The notes under the pieces are model-generated. The model was not told the DNA's origin and ran no database searches. It worked only from the letters and a program-made list of their open reading frames with translations. This document shows, in pieces, positions 43,748 to 53,666 of a stretch of 64,000 bases of DNA (position 1 is its first letter; each line of letters starts with the position of its first letter). A program made the position numbers and the translations under genes. The stretch comes from Oscillospiraceae bacterium (GTDB taxonomy: Bacteria; Bacillota; Clostridia; Oscillospirales; Oscillospiraceae), in the NCBI GenBank assembly GCA_015067725.1, contig SVLX01000002.1:1-64000 (forward strand), written 5' to 3'.

Positions 43748-45106
43748 CTAAACTGCTGTTTCCATGGCCTCCCGCAGGTTTCTGACCCGATAGACCGTCA
43801 GACCGGCGGGAATGTCCAATTTATCGGTCCCCATTCTGGGGATAATGCACTGCTTGAAACCCAATCTGGCAATTTCTGCCAGACGCTGTGGCAGATTTGT
43901 TACAGAGCGGATTTCTCCGGTCAGACCAACCTCTCCAATAGCCACCAAATCATCGGGGAGTGGCTTGTCCCGGTAGGATGAGGCCAGCGCCAGAACAACC
44001 GCCAAATCTGCCGCCGGTTCATCCAACCGCAGACCACCAATGACATTGATGTAGACATCAAACATTCCCAGCTTCATCCCGCCCCGCTTCTCGCCCACAG
44101 CAATCAGCAGATTCGCCCGGTTGAAGTCAAAACCATCGGCAGTGCGGCGGGGGACATTCAGCGTAGTCCTTGCCGCAAGCGCTTGAACCTCAGCCAAAAT
44201 GGGTCTGGTACCCTCCATAATACAGCAAACACAAGTTCCCGATGCACCCTCCGGTCTGCCTTCCAAAAGCATCTGTGAGGGATTGGGAACCTCGATCAGT
44301 CCCTTATCGCCCATTTCAAAAACGCCAATCTCATTGGTAGACCCAAAACGATTTTTCACCGCCCGCAGAAGCCGATAAGAGGAATTCGGGTCACCCTCAA
44401 AGTATAACACGCAATCCACCATATGCTCCAATACCTTGGGGCCGGCAATAGCGCCCTCTTTGTTGATGTGTCCCACCACAAAGACGGTAATGCCTTTGCT
44501 CTTGGAAATCTGCATCATGGTCATGGTACAGTCTTTGACCTGAGACACGCTGCCGGGAGCAGAGTCATTTTCTTCGTGGTACAGCGTCTGGATGGAGTCG
44601 GCAATCAGGATATCCGGCTTGACGGCGTCTACCACTTCGGTTATGTCAGACAACCGGGTTTCAGACAGCACCAGCAGATTAGGCGAATTAACCCCCAGGC
44701 GTTGCGCCCGGAGCTTGAGCTGTTTCTCGCTCTCCTCACCGGAAACATACAGCACCCTACGCTCTGCGCACAGGCATGAGCAGATTTGTAAAAGCAGGGT
44801 GGATTTACCGATACCAGGAGCACCACCCACCAGAACCAGTGAACCCTCCACAGCACCGCCACCCAAAACACGGTCCAGCTCATTCATACCGGTGGAGTAG
44901 CGGATTTCGTTGGCAATGTCCACTTCATCCAGTTGCTTGGCTCTTGCGCCTGTGCCAGGTGAAGTACGGGCACGGCCGGGAGCGGCAGGCTTCTCCACAA
45001 ATTCTTCCAGGGTATTCCATGCGCCGCAGGATGGACATCGCCCCTGCCATTTGGGGGTTTCGTTTCCGCAGGCAGTGCAAAAATATACGGTCTTTGCTTT
45101 AGCCAT
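43748..45106 (-). CDS. radA: DNA repair protein RadA
   Basis: RadA is a RecA-like helicase that helps process recombination intermediates. The 452-residue protein begins with the zinc finger CTACGNETPKWQGRCPSCG. It then has Walker A GGAPGIGKSTLLLQ, Walker B-region ILIADSIQT, the RadA-specific KNRFGSTNEIGVFEM and a C-terminal Lon-like domain (VYINVIGGLRLDEPAADLAV). I use the Met that overlaps the MazG-like stop by eight bases; AGGAGG lies 11 bases upstream. Confidence 0.96.
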   Translation of the reverse strand: MAKAKTVYFCTACGNETPKWQGRCPSCGAWNTLEEFVEKPAAPGRARTSPGTGARAKQLDEVDIANEIRYSTGMNELDRVLGGGAVEGSLVLVGGAPGIGKSTLLLQICSCLCAERRVLYVSGEESEKQLKLRAQRLGVNSPNLLVLSETRLSDITEVVDAVKPDILIADSIQTLYHEENDSAPGSVSQVKDCTMTMMQISKSKGITVFVVGHINKEGAIAGPKVLEHMVDCVLYFEGDPNSSYRLLRAVKNRFGSTNEIGVFEMGDKGLIEVPNPSQMLLEGRPEGASGTCVCCIMEGTRPILAEVQALAARTTLNVPRRTADGFDFNRANLLIAVGEKRGGMKLGMFDVYINVIGGLRLDEPAADLAVVLALASSYRDKPLPDDLVAIGEVGLTGEIRSVTNLPQRLAEIARLGFKQCIIPRMGTDKLDIPAGLTVYRVRNLREAMETAV

Positions 45107-45473
45107 GGATATTGTCACCTCCTGTGTATAGTTTTGCGTACTCACCGGAATAATCTCTGCCCATATTCCGGTTGTGCTTTTTGATGTAAGCCGCAGAGAT
45201 TTCCTCCGGCGAGACATGAAACCGAATCAAAATCTCGTGGTAGTACATCAGAACATCTGCCATTTCTTCCAGAAACGCCTGTCGGGTTAGCGGGTCATCC
45301 ACAATGGCTTTTGCGCCTTTTTTCTTCAGAATACCAATGGTTTCCCCCAGTTCCTCCACCAAATAGAGCATAAATTCTTTCCCATATTCCGGCTCGGGCG
45401 GCGACCACTGCCCCGCATGGCGGGCATAAAGATCCTGTTGCATGGTCATCATTTGGGCTATTGAAAGATCCAT
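45099..45473 (-). CDS. MazG-like nucleotide pyrophosphohydrolase
   Basis: The 124-residue protein has the all-alpha NTP-PPase pattern. The metal-binding motif is split as LVEELGETIGILKKKG and FLEEMADVLMYYHEIL (ExxE and ExxD). Such enzymes hydrolyse nucleoside triphosphates or dUTP to keep the pool clean. The nucleotide cannot be named. Start at the Met with GAGGTG six bases upstream. It overlaps radA, and cwlD lies upstream on the same strand, so the three may form one transcript. Confidence 0.83.
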   Translation of the reverse strand: MDLSIAQMMTMQQDLYARHAGQWSPPEPEYGKEFMLYLVEELGETIGILKKKGAKAIVDDPLTRQAFLEEMADVLMYYHEILIRFHVSPEEISAAYIKKHNRNMGRDYSGEYAKLYTGGDNIHG

Positions 45474-45523
45474 GGTAAACACCTCATGTTTTTTCTTTAT
45501 TATACCAGCAGACTTAAGCTCCG

Positions 45524-46240
45524 TCAAGGATTGAGATAGACCGACACTGCCGATACTATGACACAGCACACTTCTTTCTGGTATTCCGGTGTCCGAAGTC
45601 TGGCTTCTTCCTCCGGATTAGACAGAAAGCCACACTCCACCAGCACCCCGGTACATTGAATGTTCTGCATCAGATAGACCCCATCCGCCGGCTTGATCTC
45701 CCGCTTGCTGTCCCGGTCCAGGGAAGAAATCAATGCTTGTTGCAGAGCTTTGGCCAGTTCTTTGCTCCCGTCTGTTGGGGCGTAAAAAACCTGCGGACCG
45801 TGGTATTGACTCTCTGAGAACATATTCTGGTGTATACTGACCAGCAGAGGATTTTGCGTTTGATTGACAGTCGTTACCCGATTCTTTAAGTCGGACATCT
45901 TTCTTTGCGCGATGGTCTCCCCTTCTGTATGGACCGCAGTATCCGTGCTGCGAATCATTGCCGTCCGGTAGCCCATCAGATGAAACAGGTCATTTAGTCT
46001 CAGGGAGATTTCCAGATTAAACCGGCTCTCTGTCAAGCCGGTGCAGGAAGTCGCCCCTCCATCTTCGCCACCATGTCCGGGGTCAATGACAACACAGGTG
46101 GTCTGTTCCAGTCTGTCGGTCACAGCCATGGCATCCACTGTTCGGGTAGTCAGAAGCGCAGAGCCAATGAAAAACGCCGCAACCGCCAGATAAACCCAGT
46201 AATACCGCCGAAAATAAGCTCGCAATAATGTCAATATCAT
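45524..46240 (-). CDS. cwlD: N-acetylmuramoyl-L-alanine amidase CwlD
   Basis: CwlD removes peptide side chains in the spore cortex as the first step to muramic delta-lactam. The 238-residue protein has a signal-anchor (YYWVYLAVAAFFIGSALL) and an Amidase_3 domain. Zinc ligands are in VIDPGHGGEDGG (His), ESRFNLE (Glu) and SIHQN (His), and the catalytic Glu is in VLVECGFLSN. The ATG at 46240 follows GGGGAGG closely; a GTG five codons earlier overlaps that SD. The length fits CwlD rather than the longer vegetative amidases. Confidence 0.9.
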   Translation of the reverse strand: MILTLLRAYFRRYYWVYLAVAAFFIGSALLTTRTVDAMAVTDRLEQTTCVVIDPGHGGEDGGATSCTGLTESRFNLEISLRLNDLFHLMGYRTAMIRSTDTAVHTEGETIAQRKMSDLKNRVTTVNQTQNPLLVSIHQNMFSESQYHGPQVFYAPTDGSKELAKALQQALISSLDRDSKREIKPADGVYLMQNIQCTGVLVECGFLSNPEEEARLRTPEYQKEVCCVIVSAVSVYLNP

Positions 46241-46325
46241 GCACCTCCCCTTCACTCTATGTCAGAAGCGACAGACTATGCCGGCGATTTACGCACAACC
46301 TGCGCTCTTTCCGCATAAGATGACC

Positions 46326-46352
46326 CGGAACGACCAAACACCAATCGTTCCG
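46326..46352 (+). other. Hairpin just upstream of the cotJ SD
   Basis: CGGAACGA and TCGTTCCG form a perfect 8-bp stem with an 11-nt loop, ending eight bases before the SD. It may sit in the 5' untranslated leader and modulate mRNA stability or translation. No T-run follows. Confidence 0.5.
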
Positions 46353-46371
46353 ACCAAAAGGAGGGATTGCT

Positions 46372-46881
46372 TTGCATGGTAGTAACAACGCCAGAAACTG
46401 TACGCTTCAGACTGGGGAAGGTCGACTCCCCGCCTGTGCGCCTCTGGCTGTCCCCTTTGTCCCCTTTCAGCAGGAACAACCGCAGAAGTACGAAGCCCGT
46501 AAGGGTCTGGTCAGAGGAACTTTGTTCCCCGGTCTGGATTTGCCTTTTATGGATATGGTCAATACCGGGGAACTCCCGGATACACCGCTCCATGAATTGC
46601 AGGCGCTGGGCTTTGCCATTCAGGAACTGGCACTGTATCTGGACACCCATCGGGAGGATACCGATGCGCTGGAGCTGTACCGGGCCTATCAGGAGCTTCA
46701 CCGAAATGGACTTAAGGAATACGAGAAGACCTATGGCCCTCTGAGCCACCAAAGTACCGCCGGCTCCGACCGTTACGCCTGGCTGGATGACCCCTGGCCC
46801 TGGGAATATACCCCCTGCCCAGGCAAACGTCGCTGTCAAGACCCAAAAATGACCGGTAAGTGCGAGATGAAGGAGGCGTAA
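46372..46881 (+). CDS. Fused CotJA-CotJB spore coat protein
   Basis: The 169-residue protein joins two proteins normally made separately. Residues about 23-62 (PLAVPFVPFQQ, YEARKGLVRGTLFPGLDLPF) match CotJA. Residues about 70-145 (LQALGFAIQELALYLDTHREDTDALELY, YEKTYGPLSH, WLDDPWPWE) match CotJB. A Cys- and Lys-rich tail follows. There is no stop codon between the parts. The start is TTG 46372, seven bases after GGAGG; an ATG nearby is in another frame. It is followed two bases later by cotJC, the usual operon order. The proteins build an inner coat layer. Confidence 0.87.
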   Translation: MHGSNNARNCTLQTGEGRLPACAPLAVPFVPFQQEQPQKYEARKGLVRGTLFPGLDLPFMDMVNTGELPDTPLHELQALGFAIQELALYLDTHREDTDALELYRAYQELHRNGLKEYEKTYGPLSHQSTAGSDRYAWLDDPWPWEYTPCPGKRRCQDPKMTGKCEMKEA

Positions 46882-46883
46882 TC

Positions 46884-47480
46884 ATGTTCAGTTATGAGAA
46901 AAAACTGCAATACCCCGTGAAAATTGAACGCCCCAACCCCCGCCTTGCCTCCGTCATCATCAGCCAGTATGGTGGGCCGGATGGAGAATTGGGAGCTTCC
47001 ATGCGGTATCTGTCTCAGCGATATTCCATGCCCTTTGATGAGTTGAAGGGATTGCTGACTGATATCGGTACAGAAGAACTGAGCCACCTCGAAATGGTAG
47101 CAGCCATTATTCACCAGCTCACCAGAAATTTGAAAACCAAGGACATTGTGGGCACCAGCCTTGAGCCCTACTTTGTTGACCACACCGTTGGCGTCTACCC
47201 CACTGCCGCCTCCGGATTCCCGTGGACTGCAGCCTCCATTGCGGTCAAAGGCGACCCCTTGACCGACTTAACCGAGGATTTGGCCGCAGAGCAGAAGGCC
47301 AGAACCACCTATGACAACATCCTTCGGCTTAGCGATGACCCGGATGTTAACGACGTGATTAAGTTCCTCCGTGAACGGGAAATCGTGCACTTCCAGCGCT
47401 TTGGCGAGGCCATCCAGCTTCTCCGGGAGCGACTTTCTCAGAAAAACGTTTACACCATGAATCCTGCCTTTGACCGCTAA
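46884..47480 (+). CDS. cotJC: CotJC, manganese catalase-like coat protein
   Basis: The 198-residue protein has the ferritin-like di-metal fold of manganese catalase. Metal-ligand candidates are visible in DIGTEELSHLEMVAAIIHQL (ExxH) and in EREIVHFQRFGEAIQLL near the C-terminus. The segment PNPRLASVIISQYGGPDGELGASMRYLSQRYSMP is characteristic of CotJC. It would help the spore coat resist peroxide, though activity varies between homologues. AAGGAGG lies seven bases before the ATG. Confidence 0.94.
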   Translation: MFSYEKKLQYPVKIERPNPRLASVIISQYGGPDGELGASMRYLSQRYSMPFDELKGLLTDIGTEELSHLEMVAAIIHQLTRNLKTKDIVGTSLEPYFVDHTVGVYPTAASGFPWTAASIAVKGDPLTDLTEDLAAEQKARTTYDNILRLSDDPDVNDVIKFLREREIVHFQRFGEAIQLLRERLSQKNVYTMNPAFDR

Positions 47481-47485
47481 CTGTA

Positions 47486-47527
47486 AAAAGCCGCCGTATC
47501 TCCATGGCCCGGAGTGCGGCGGCTTTT
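47486..47527 (+). terminator. cotJ operon terminator
   Basis: AAAAGCCGCC pairs with GGCGGCTTTT around a longer loop that may form extra pairs (CTCC/GGAG). Confidence 0.85.
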
Positions 47528-47579
47528 GGTAAAATATTGATAAGTGGACATACTGAGAAAAAACAAAGGAGTTGAAGCC

Positions 47580-48761
47580 ATGGAAATCCAGACCATGATT
47601 GATGAAGCAAAAACCTTGACTGGAGAACTGATTGAACATCGCCGGTGGCTACACCAACACGCCGAAACCGGATTCTCCCTGACGCTTACCAACACTTACG
47701 TTTCGGGTGTCCTGAGACGTCTGGGTTTAGAACCGGAGAAAAAGGGGAACATGGGAATCTGCGCCGAAATTACCGGCAGAAGCCCGGGGAAAACATTCCT
47801 CCTGCGGGCGGATATGGATGCTCTGCCCATCTGTGAAGAGTCGGGAGAAGCATTCTCCTGTCCCACCGATGCCATGCATGCCTGCGGGCACGATTTGCAC
47901 ACCGCCATGCTTCTTGGTGCGGCCAAACTGCTGCTCCAACACAAAGCCGACTTTTCCGGGACAGTGCGGCTCATGTTTCAGCCTGCAGAGGAAACTTTAC
48001 AGGGTGCTAAGGATATGGTGGACAGTGGCGTTTTGGACGGGGTTAACGGAGCCATGATGCTCCACGTGATTCCGGCGCTCCCCTTTCCTGTCGGCACACC
48101 GCTGATTCCTCAGCCGGGAATCGGCGCACCCAGTGCGGACTATTTCACCGTCACCATTGAGGGAAAAGGTTGTCACGGGGCAACGCCCCACAAAGGCATT
48201 GACCCAATCACCCCTGCCGCCCATATCATTCTGGGGCTTCAGGAAATTATTGCCCGGGAAATGGCTTGCGGAGAGCAGGTGGCCCTGACCGTTGGTGCCG
48301 TACACGCAGGGGCGGCAGGGAACGTGATACCGGACAAAGCAGAGCTTTCCGGAACAGTCAGAACCTATAGTCAGCAGGTACAGGAAAGACTGAGAGTCCG
48401 TATTGTTGATATTGCCACCCAAATCGGCAGAGCCTACCGCACAGAGGTTCAGGTGTCTTTTACCGGAGGCTGCCCTCCCTTTTGTAACGCGGAAGAATTG
48501 TGTGACGGCATGAAGAATTACCTCTCCCCGCTTTTATCCGGAAGAAATCTCCCGACGGGTGCCGGTGGAGAATCCGAAGACTTCGCCTGGGTCAGTCAGC
48601 AGATTCCCACTATTGTGGTGGGTTTAGCCGCAGGAGAGCCGGCAAAAGGGTACTCCATGCCACTACACCACCCTAAAGTTCGCTTCGACGAGTCGGTGCT
48701 TCCCATTGGCAGTGCCATTCTGGCTGGGTTTGCTATGGATTGGTTGAACCGGTCGAACTGA
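47580..48761 (+). CDS. M20 family amidohydrolase (N-acyl amino acid hydrolase type)
   Basis: This 393-residue zinc or manganese peptidase-like enzyme belongs to the M20D group. It shows LRADMDALPICEESGEAFS, HACGHDLHTAMLLGAA, QPAEET, the dimerisation domain with GKGCHGATPHKGIDPI, and TGAGGESEDFAWVSQQIPT near the C-terminus. Such enzymes release amino acids from N-acyl or conjugated forms; the substrate is unknown. AAAGGAG lies eight bases before the ATG. Its 3' end overlaps the convergent AlkD-like gene by 29 bases. Confidence 0.92.
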   Translation: MEIQTMIDEAKTLTGELIEHRRWLHQHAETGFSLTLTNTYVSGVLRRLGLEPEKKGNMGICAEITGRSPGKTFLLRADMDALPICEESGEAFSCPTDAMHACGHDLHTAMLLGAAKLLLQHKADFSGTVRLMFQPAEETLQGAKDMVDSGVLDGVNGAMMLHVIPALPFPVGTPLIPQPGIGAPSADYFTVTIEGKGCHGATPHKGIDPITPAAHIILGLQEIIAREMACGEQVALTVGAVHAGAAGNVIPDKAELSGTVRTYSQQVQERLRVRIVDIATQIGRAYRTEVQVSFTGGCPPFCNAEELCDGMKNYLSPLLSGRNLPTGAGGESEDFAWVSQQIPTIVVGLAAGEPAKGYSMPLHHPKVRFDESVLPIGSAILAGFAMDWLNRSN

Positions 48762-49449
48762 TCGTTTTTATTCGGAGGGTCTTCAGATATTCTTTTCGCT
48801 CGGTGGAGATTTGCAGGCTTTCCGTGGCTTTTTGAATGGTTTTGTTGTGAATCCACTGGGGTAAGATGCGATCTTCCAAAACAGGTAGTGTCTCCTGATA
48901 CCGGCAGGTCAGAGCTGTGGCAAAGAACCAGGCAACCATCATCCGGATATAGTATTCCTCCCGGTGAATTGCTGCTGCCATTTGCAGGTACTCGCTGATA
49001 ACCGGTTGATGCAAATAGTGAACCATCAGCATTTCCAAGCCAAAACGGACGGTAAAAACATGGTAGGACTGTAGCCACTGCCGAATTTGGGGCAGAAGCA
49101 GGTCCTTATGCCGGGAGAATACCTTCGGGCGAATCAAATCACAGGTCGCCCAATTGTCCACATGGGGCAGAAATGTTTCCAGTTGACTGACCACCCGGGA
49201 ATAGTCACTTCCGGCAGAAATCAGCAGTCCATGAAGGTTATCCTCATCGTAATACCGGTGGGGCAGGCGTTGCAAAAACAGCTCTGCCTCCGGTTTGTCC
49301 CGCAATTCCCGGGACAGCTTCCGCAATGCAGGCATACGGACACCCAGTACCCTTTCCGGGGCAATACCGGGCATTAACCTGCACTGGAAGGTCTGATAGA
49401 TTGGATCTGCCATGGACAGGAGACGATGTTGAATGTGGTCAGTTTCCAT
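48733..49449 (-). CDS. AlkD-like DNA alkylation repair protein
   Basis: The 238-residue all-helical protein matches the HEAT-like AlkC/AlkD DNA glycosylase family, seen in GVRMPALRKLSREL, HRYYDEDNLHGLLIS, PHVDNWATCDLIRPK (with the family Trp and Asp) and EEYYIRMMVAWFFATALTC. These enzymes remove positively charged alkylated bases such as 7-methylguanine and 3-methyladenine. AAAGGAG precedes the ATG. It converges on the M20 gene with a 29-base overlap and no terminator between. Confidence 0.9.
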   Translation of the reverse strand: METDHIQHRLLSMADPIYQTFQCRLMPGIAPERVLGVRMPALRKLSRELRDKPEAELFLQRLPHRYYDEDNLHGLLISAGSDYSRVVSQLETFLPHVDNWATCDLIRPKVFSRHKDLLLPQIRQWLQSYHVFTVRFGLEMLMVHYLHQPVISEYLQMAAAIHREEYYIRMMVAWFFATALTCRYQETLPVLEDRILPQWIHNKTIQKATESLQISTERKEYLKTLRIKTISSTGSTNP

Positions 49450-49518
49450 GGTACTACGCTCCTTTCGGGTGTGTATCGGCTGAATTCGGGTGATCTATGG
49501 CTATTTTTTGGGTTGTAC

Positions 49519-49547
49519 TGGACTTTTTCGGATATTTGGCTTATAAT
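49519..49547 (+). promoter_or_regulatory. Promoter of the MATE gene
   Basis: A consensus -10 TATAAT lies 17 bp after a weak -35, TGGACT, and 29 bp before the TTG start. Confidence 0.6.
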
Positions 49548-49576
49548 GGAAGAAAAAAACGATAGGATCTGATAAT

Positions 49577-50941
49577 TTGAAACAGCTTAGTGCAGAAGAA
49601 AAATACCGGCAAATGACCCAGACCCCGGTGGAGAAGCTGATTTGTAAGCTGGCAATCCCCACCATCATCAGTATGCTCATCACCACCATTTACAACATGG
49701 CCGATACCTTCTTCATTGGCAAACTGGATTCTACCAGTGCCTCTGGTGCAGTTGGCATAGCCTTTTCTCTGATGGCGGTCATTCAGGCAGTAGGCTTCTT
49801 CTTTGGTCAGGGTGTGGGCAACAACGCCTCCAGAGCTTTGGGTAACCACAATTTGGACTACGCCAAGCAACTGGCCGCCACAGGATTCTTTACCGCACTG
49901 GGAACAGGTGTGCTGATTCTGGTGATGGGCGAAGTATTTTTGCGACCTTTGACCATTGCACTGGGCTCAACGGAAACCATTCTCCCCTATGCCATGGATT
50001 ATATCCGCATCATTCTCATTGGCGCGCCGGTGATGACTGCATCTCTGGTGCTAAATAACCTTCTGCGGTTTCAAGGCAATGCTTTTTATGGCATGATTGG
50101 TCTGGCCAGTGGTGGCATTCTCAACATTATTCTTGACCCTGTATTTATCTTTGGTCTGGATATGGGAATTTCCGGTGCGGCGCTGGCGACCATCATCAGT
50201 CAGGCGGTCAGTTGTCTGATTCTCCTGTACCAGTGCAACCACGCCGGAATCATCCACATTCATCCCCGGAGTTTCCGTCCTTCACTGAAGAATTACGGAG
50301 TCATTGCCACTGGCGGACTCCCCTCTCTCCTGCGGCAGAGCATTGCCAGTATTGCCACCATATGCCTGAACACGGCGGCAAAACCATACGGAGATGCTGC
50401 CATTGCCGCAATGGCCATTGTCTCCCGGATCACCGCCTTCAGCAATTCCGCCATTATTGGCTTTGGGCAAGGGTTCCAGCCGGTCTGCGGATACAACTAC
50501 GGCGCAAAGCTTTTCTCCCGGGTGCGGCGGGGCTTCTGGTTCTGTGTAAAACTGTGTACGGTTGCTATGGTGGTGATTGCCGCAGTCGAATTCAGTCTTG
50601 CGCCCCAGTTTGTGGAGCTGTTCCGCAAGGGCGATCCAAAAGTCATTGAAATCGGCGCACTGGCTCTCCGGTTACAGTGCCTGTCTCTGCCCACTTTCGG
50701 CTGGATTTGTATCAGCAATATGATGATGCAGACCACCGGGAAGGTTGTTTCCGCTTCCTTGGCCAGCATTGCCCGACAGGGATTGTTCCTGATTCCGGTG
50801 GTGCTGATTCTCCCCCACTTTGCGGACCTTCTGGGCATTCAGATGGCGCAGCCTCTGGCAGACTACATCACCCTTCTGATGATTATTCCCATGCAGATTC
50901 ATCTTCTGCGTCAAATGCGGAGAGATGAGCTTGCCCAGTAA
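49577..50941 (+). CDS. MATE-family multidrug/cation antiporter
   Basis: The 454-residue protein has the 12-helix MATE layout in two halves. It begins TPVEKLICKLAIPTIISMLITTIYNMADTFFIGKL, with later NNLLRFQGNAFYGMIGLASGGILNIILDPVFIFGLDMGISGAALATIISQ and GFGQGFQPVCGYNYGA. Members export drugs or metabolites with Na+ or H+. Substrate unknown. The start is a TTG with AGGA upstream; the next Met (13th codon) would still leave a full set of helices. It stands alone with a promoter and terminator. Confidence 0.93.
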   Translation: MKQLSAEEKYRQMTQTPVEKLICKLAIPTIISMLITTIYNMADTFFIGKLDSTSASGAVGIAFSLMAVIQAVGFFFGQGVGNNASRALGNHNLDYAKQLAATGFFTALGTGVLILVMGEVFLRPLTIALGSTETILPYAMDYIRIILIGAPVMTASLVLNNLLRFQGNAFYGMIGLASGGILNIILDPVFIFGLDMGISGAALATIISQAVSCLILLYQCNHAGIIHIHPRSFRPSLKNYGVIATGGLPSLLRQSIASIATICLNTAAKPYGDAAIAAMAIVSRITAFSNSAIIGFGQGFQPVCGYNYGAKLFSRVRRGFWFCVKLCTVAMVVIAAVEFSLAPQFVELFRKGDPKVIEIGALALRLQCLSLPTFGWICISNMMMQTTGKVVSASLASIARQGLFLIPVVLILPHFADLLGIQMAQPLADYITLLMIIPMQIHLLRQMRRDELAQ

Positions 50942-50957
50942 TCCCCTTTCTGCTTCT

Positions 50958-50996
50958 ATCCCGCCGGCAGCCAAATGGTCACCGGCGGGATGTTTT

Positions 50997-50998
<2 letters not shown>
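50958..50998 (+). terminator. MATE gene terminator
   Basis: ATCCCGCCGG pairs perfectly with CCGGCGGGAT, followed by GTTTTTT. The T-run touches the stop codon of ligA on the other strand. Confidence 0.9.
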
Positions 50999-53623
<2,625 letters not shown>

Positions 53624-53666
53624 AGACCAACCCCCTTCGGCATAGCCTATGGGATGGAGCGGGGGT

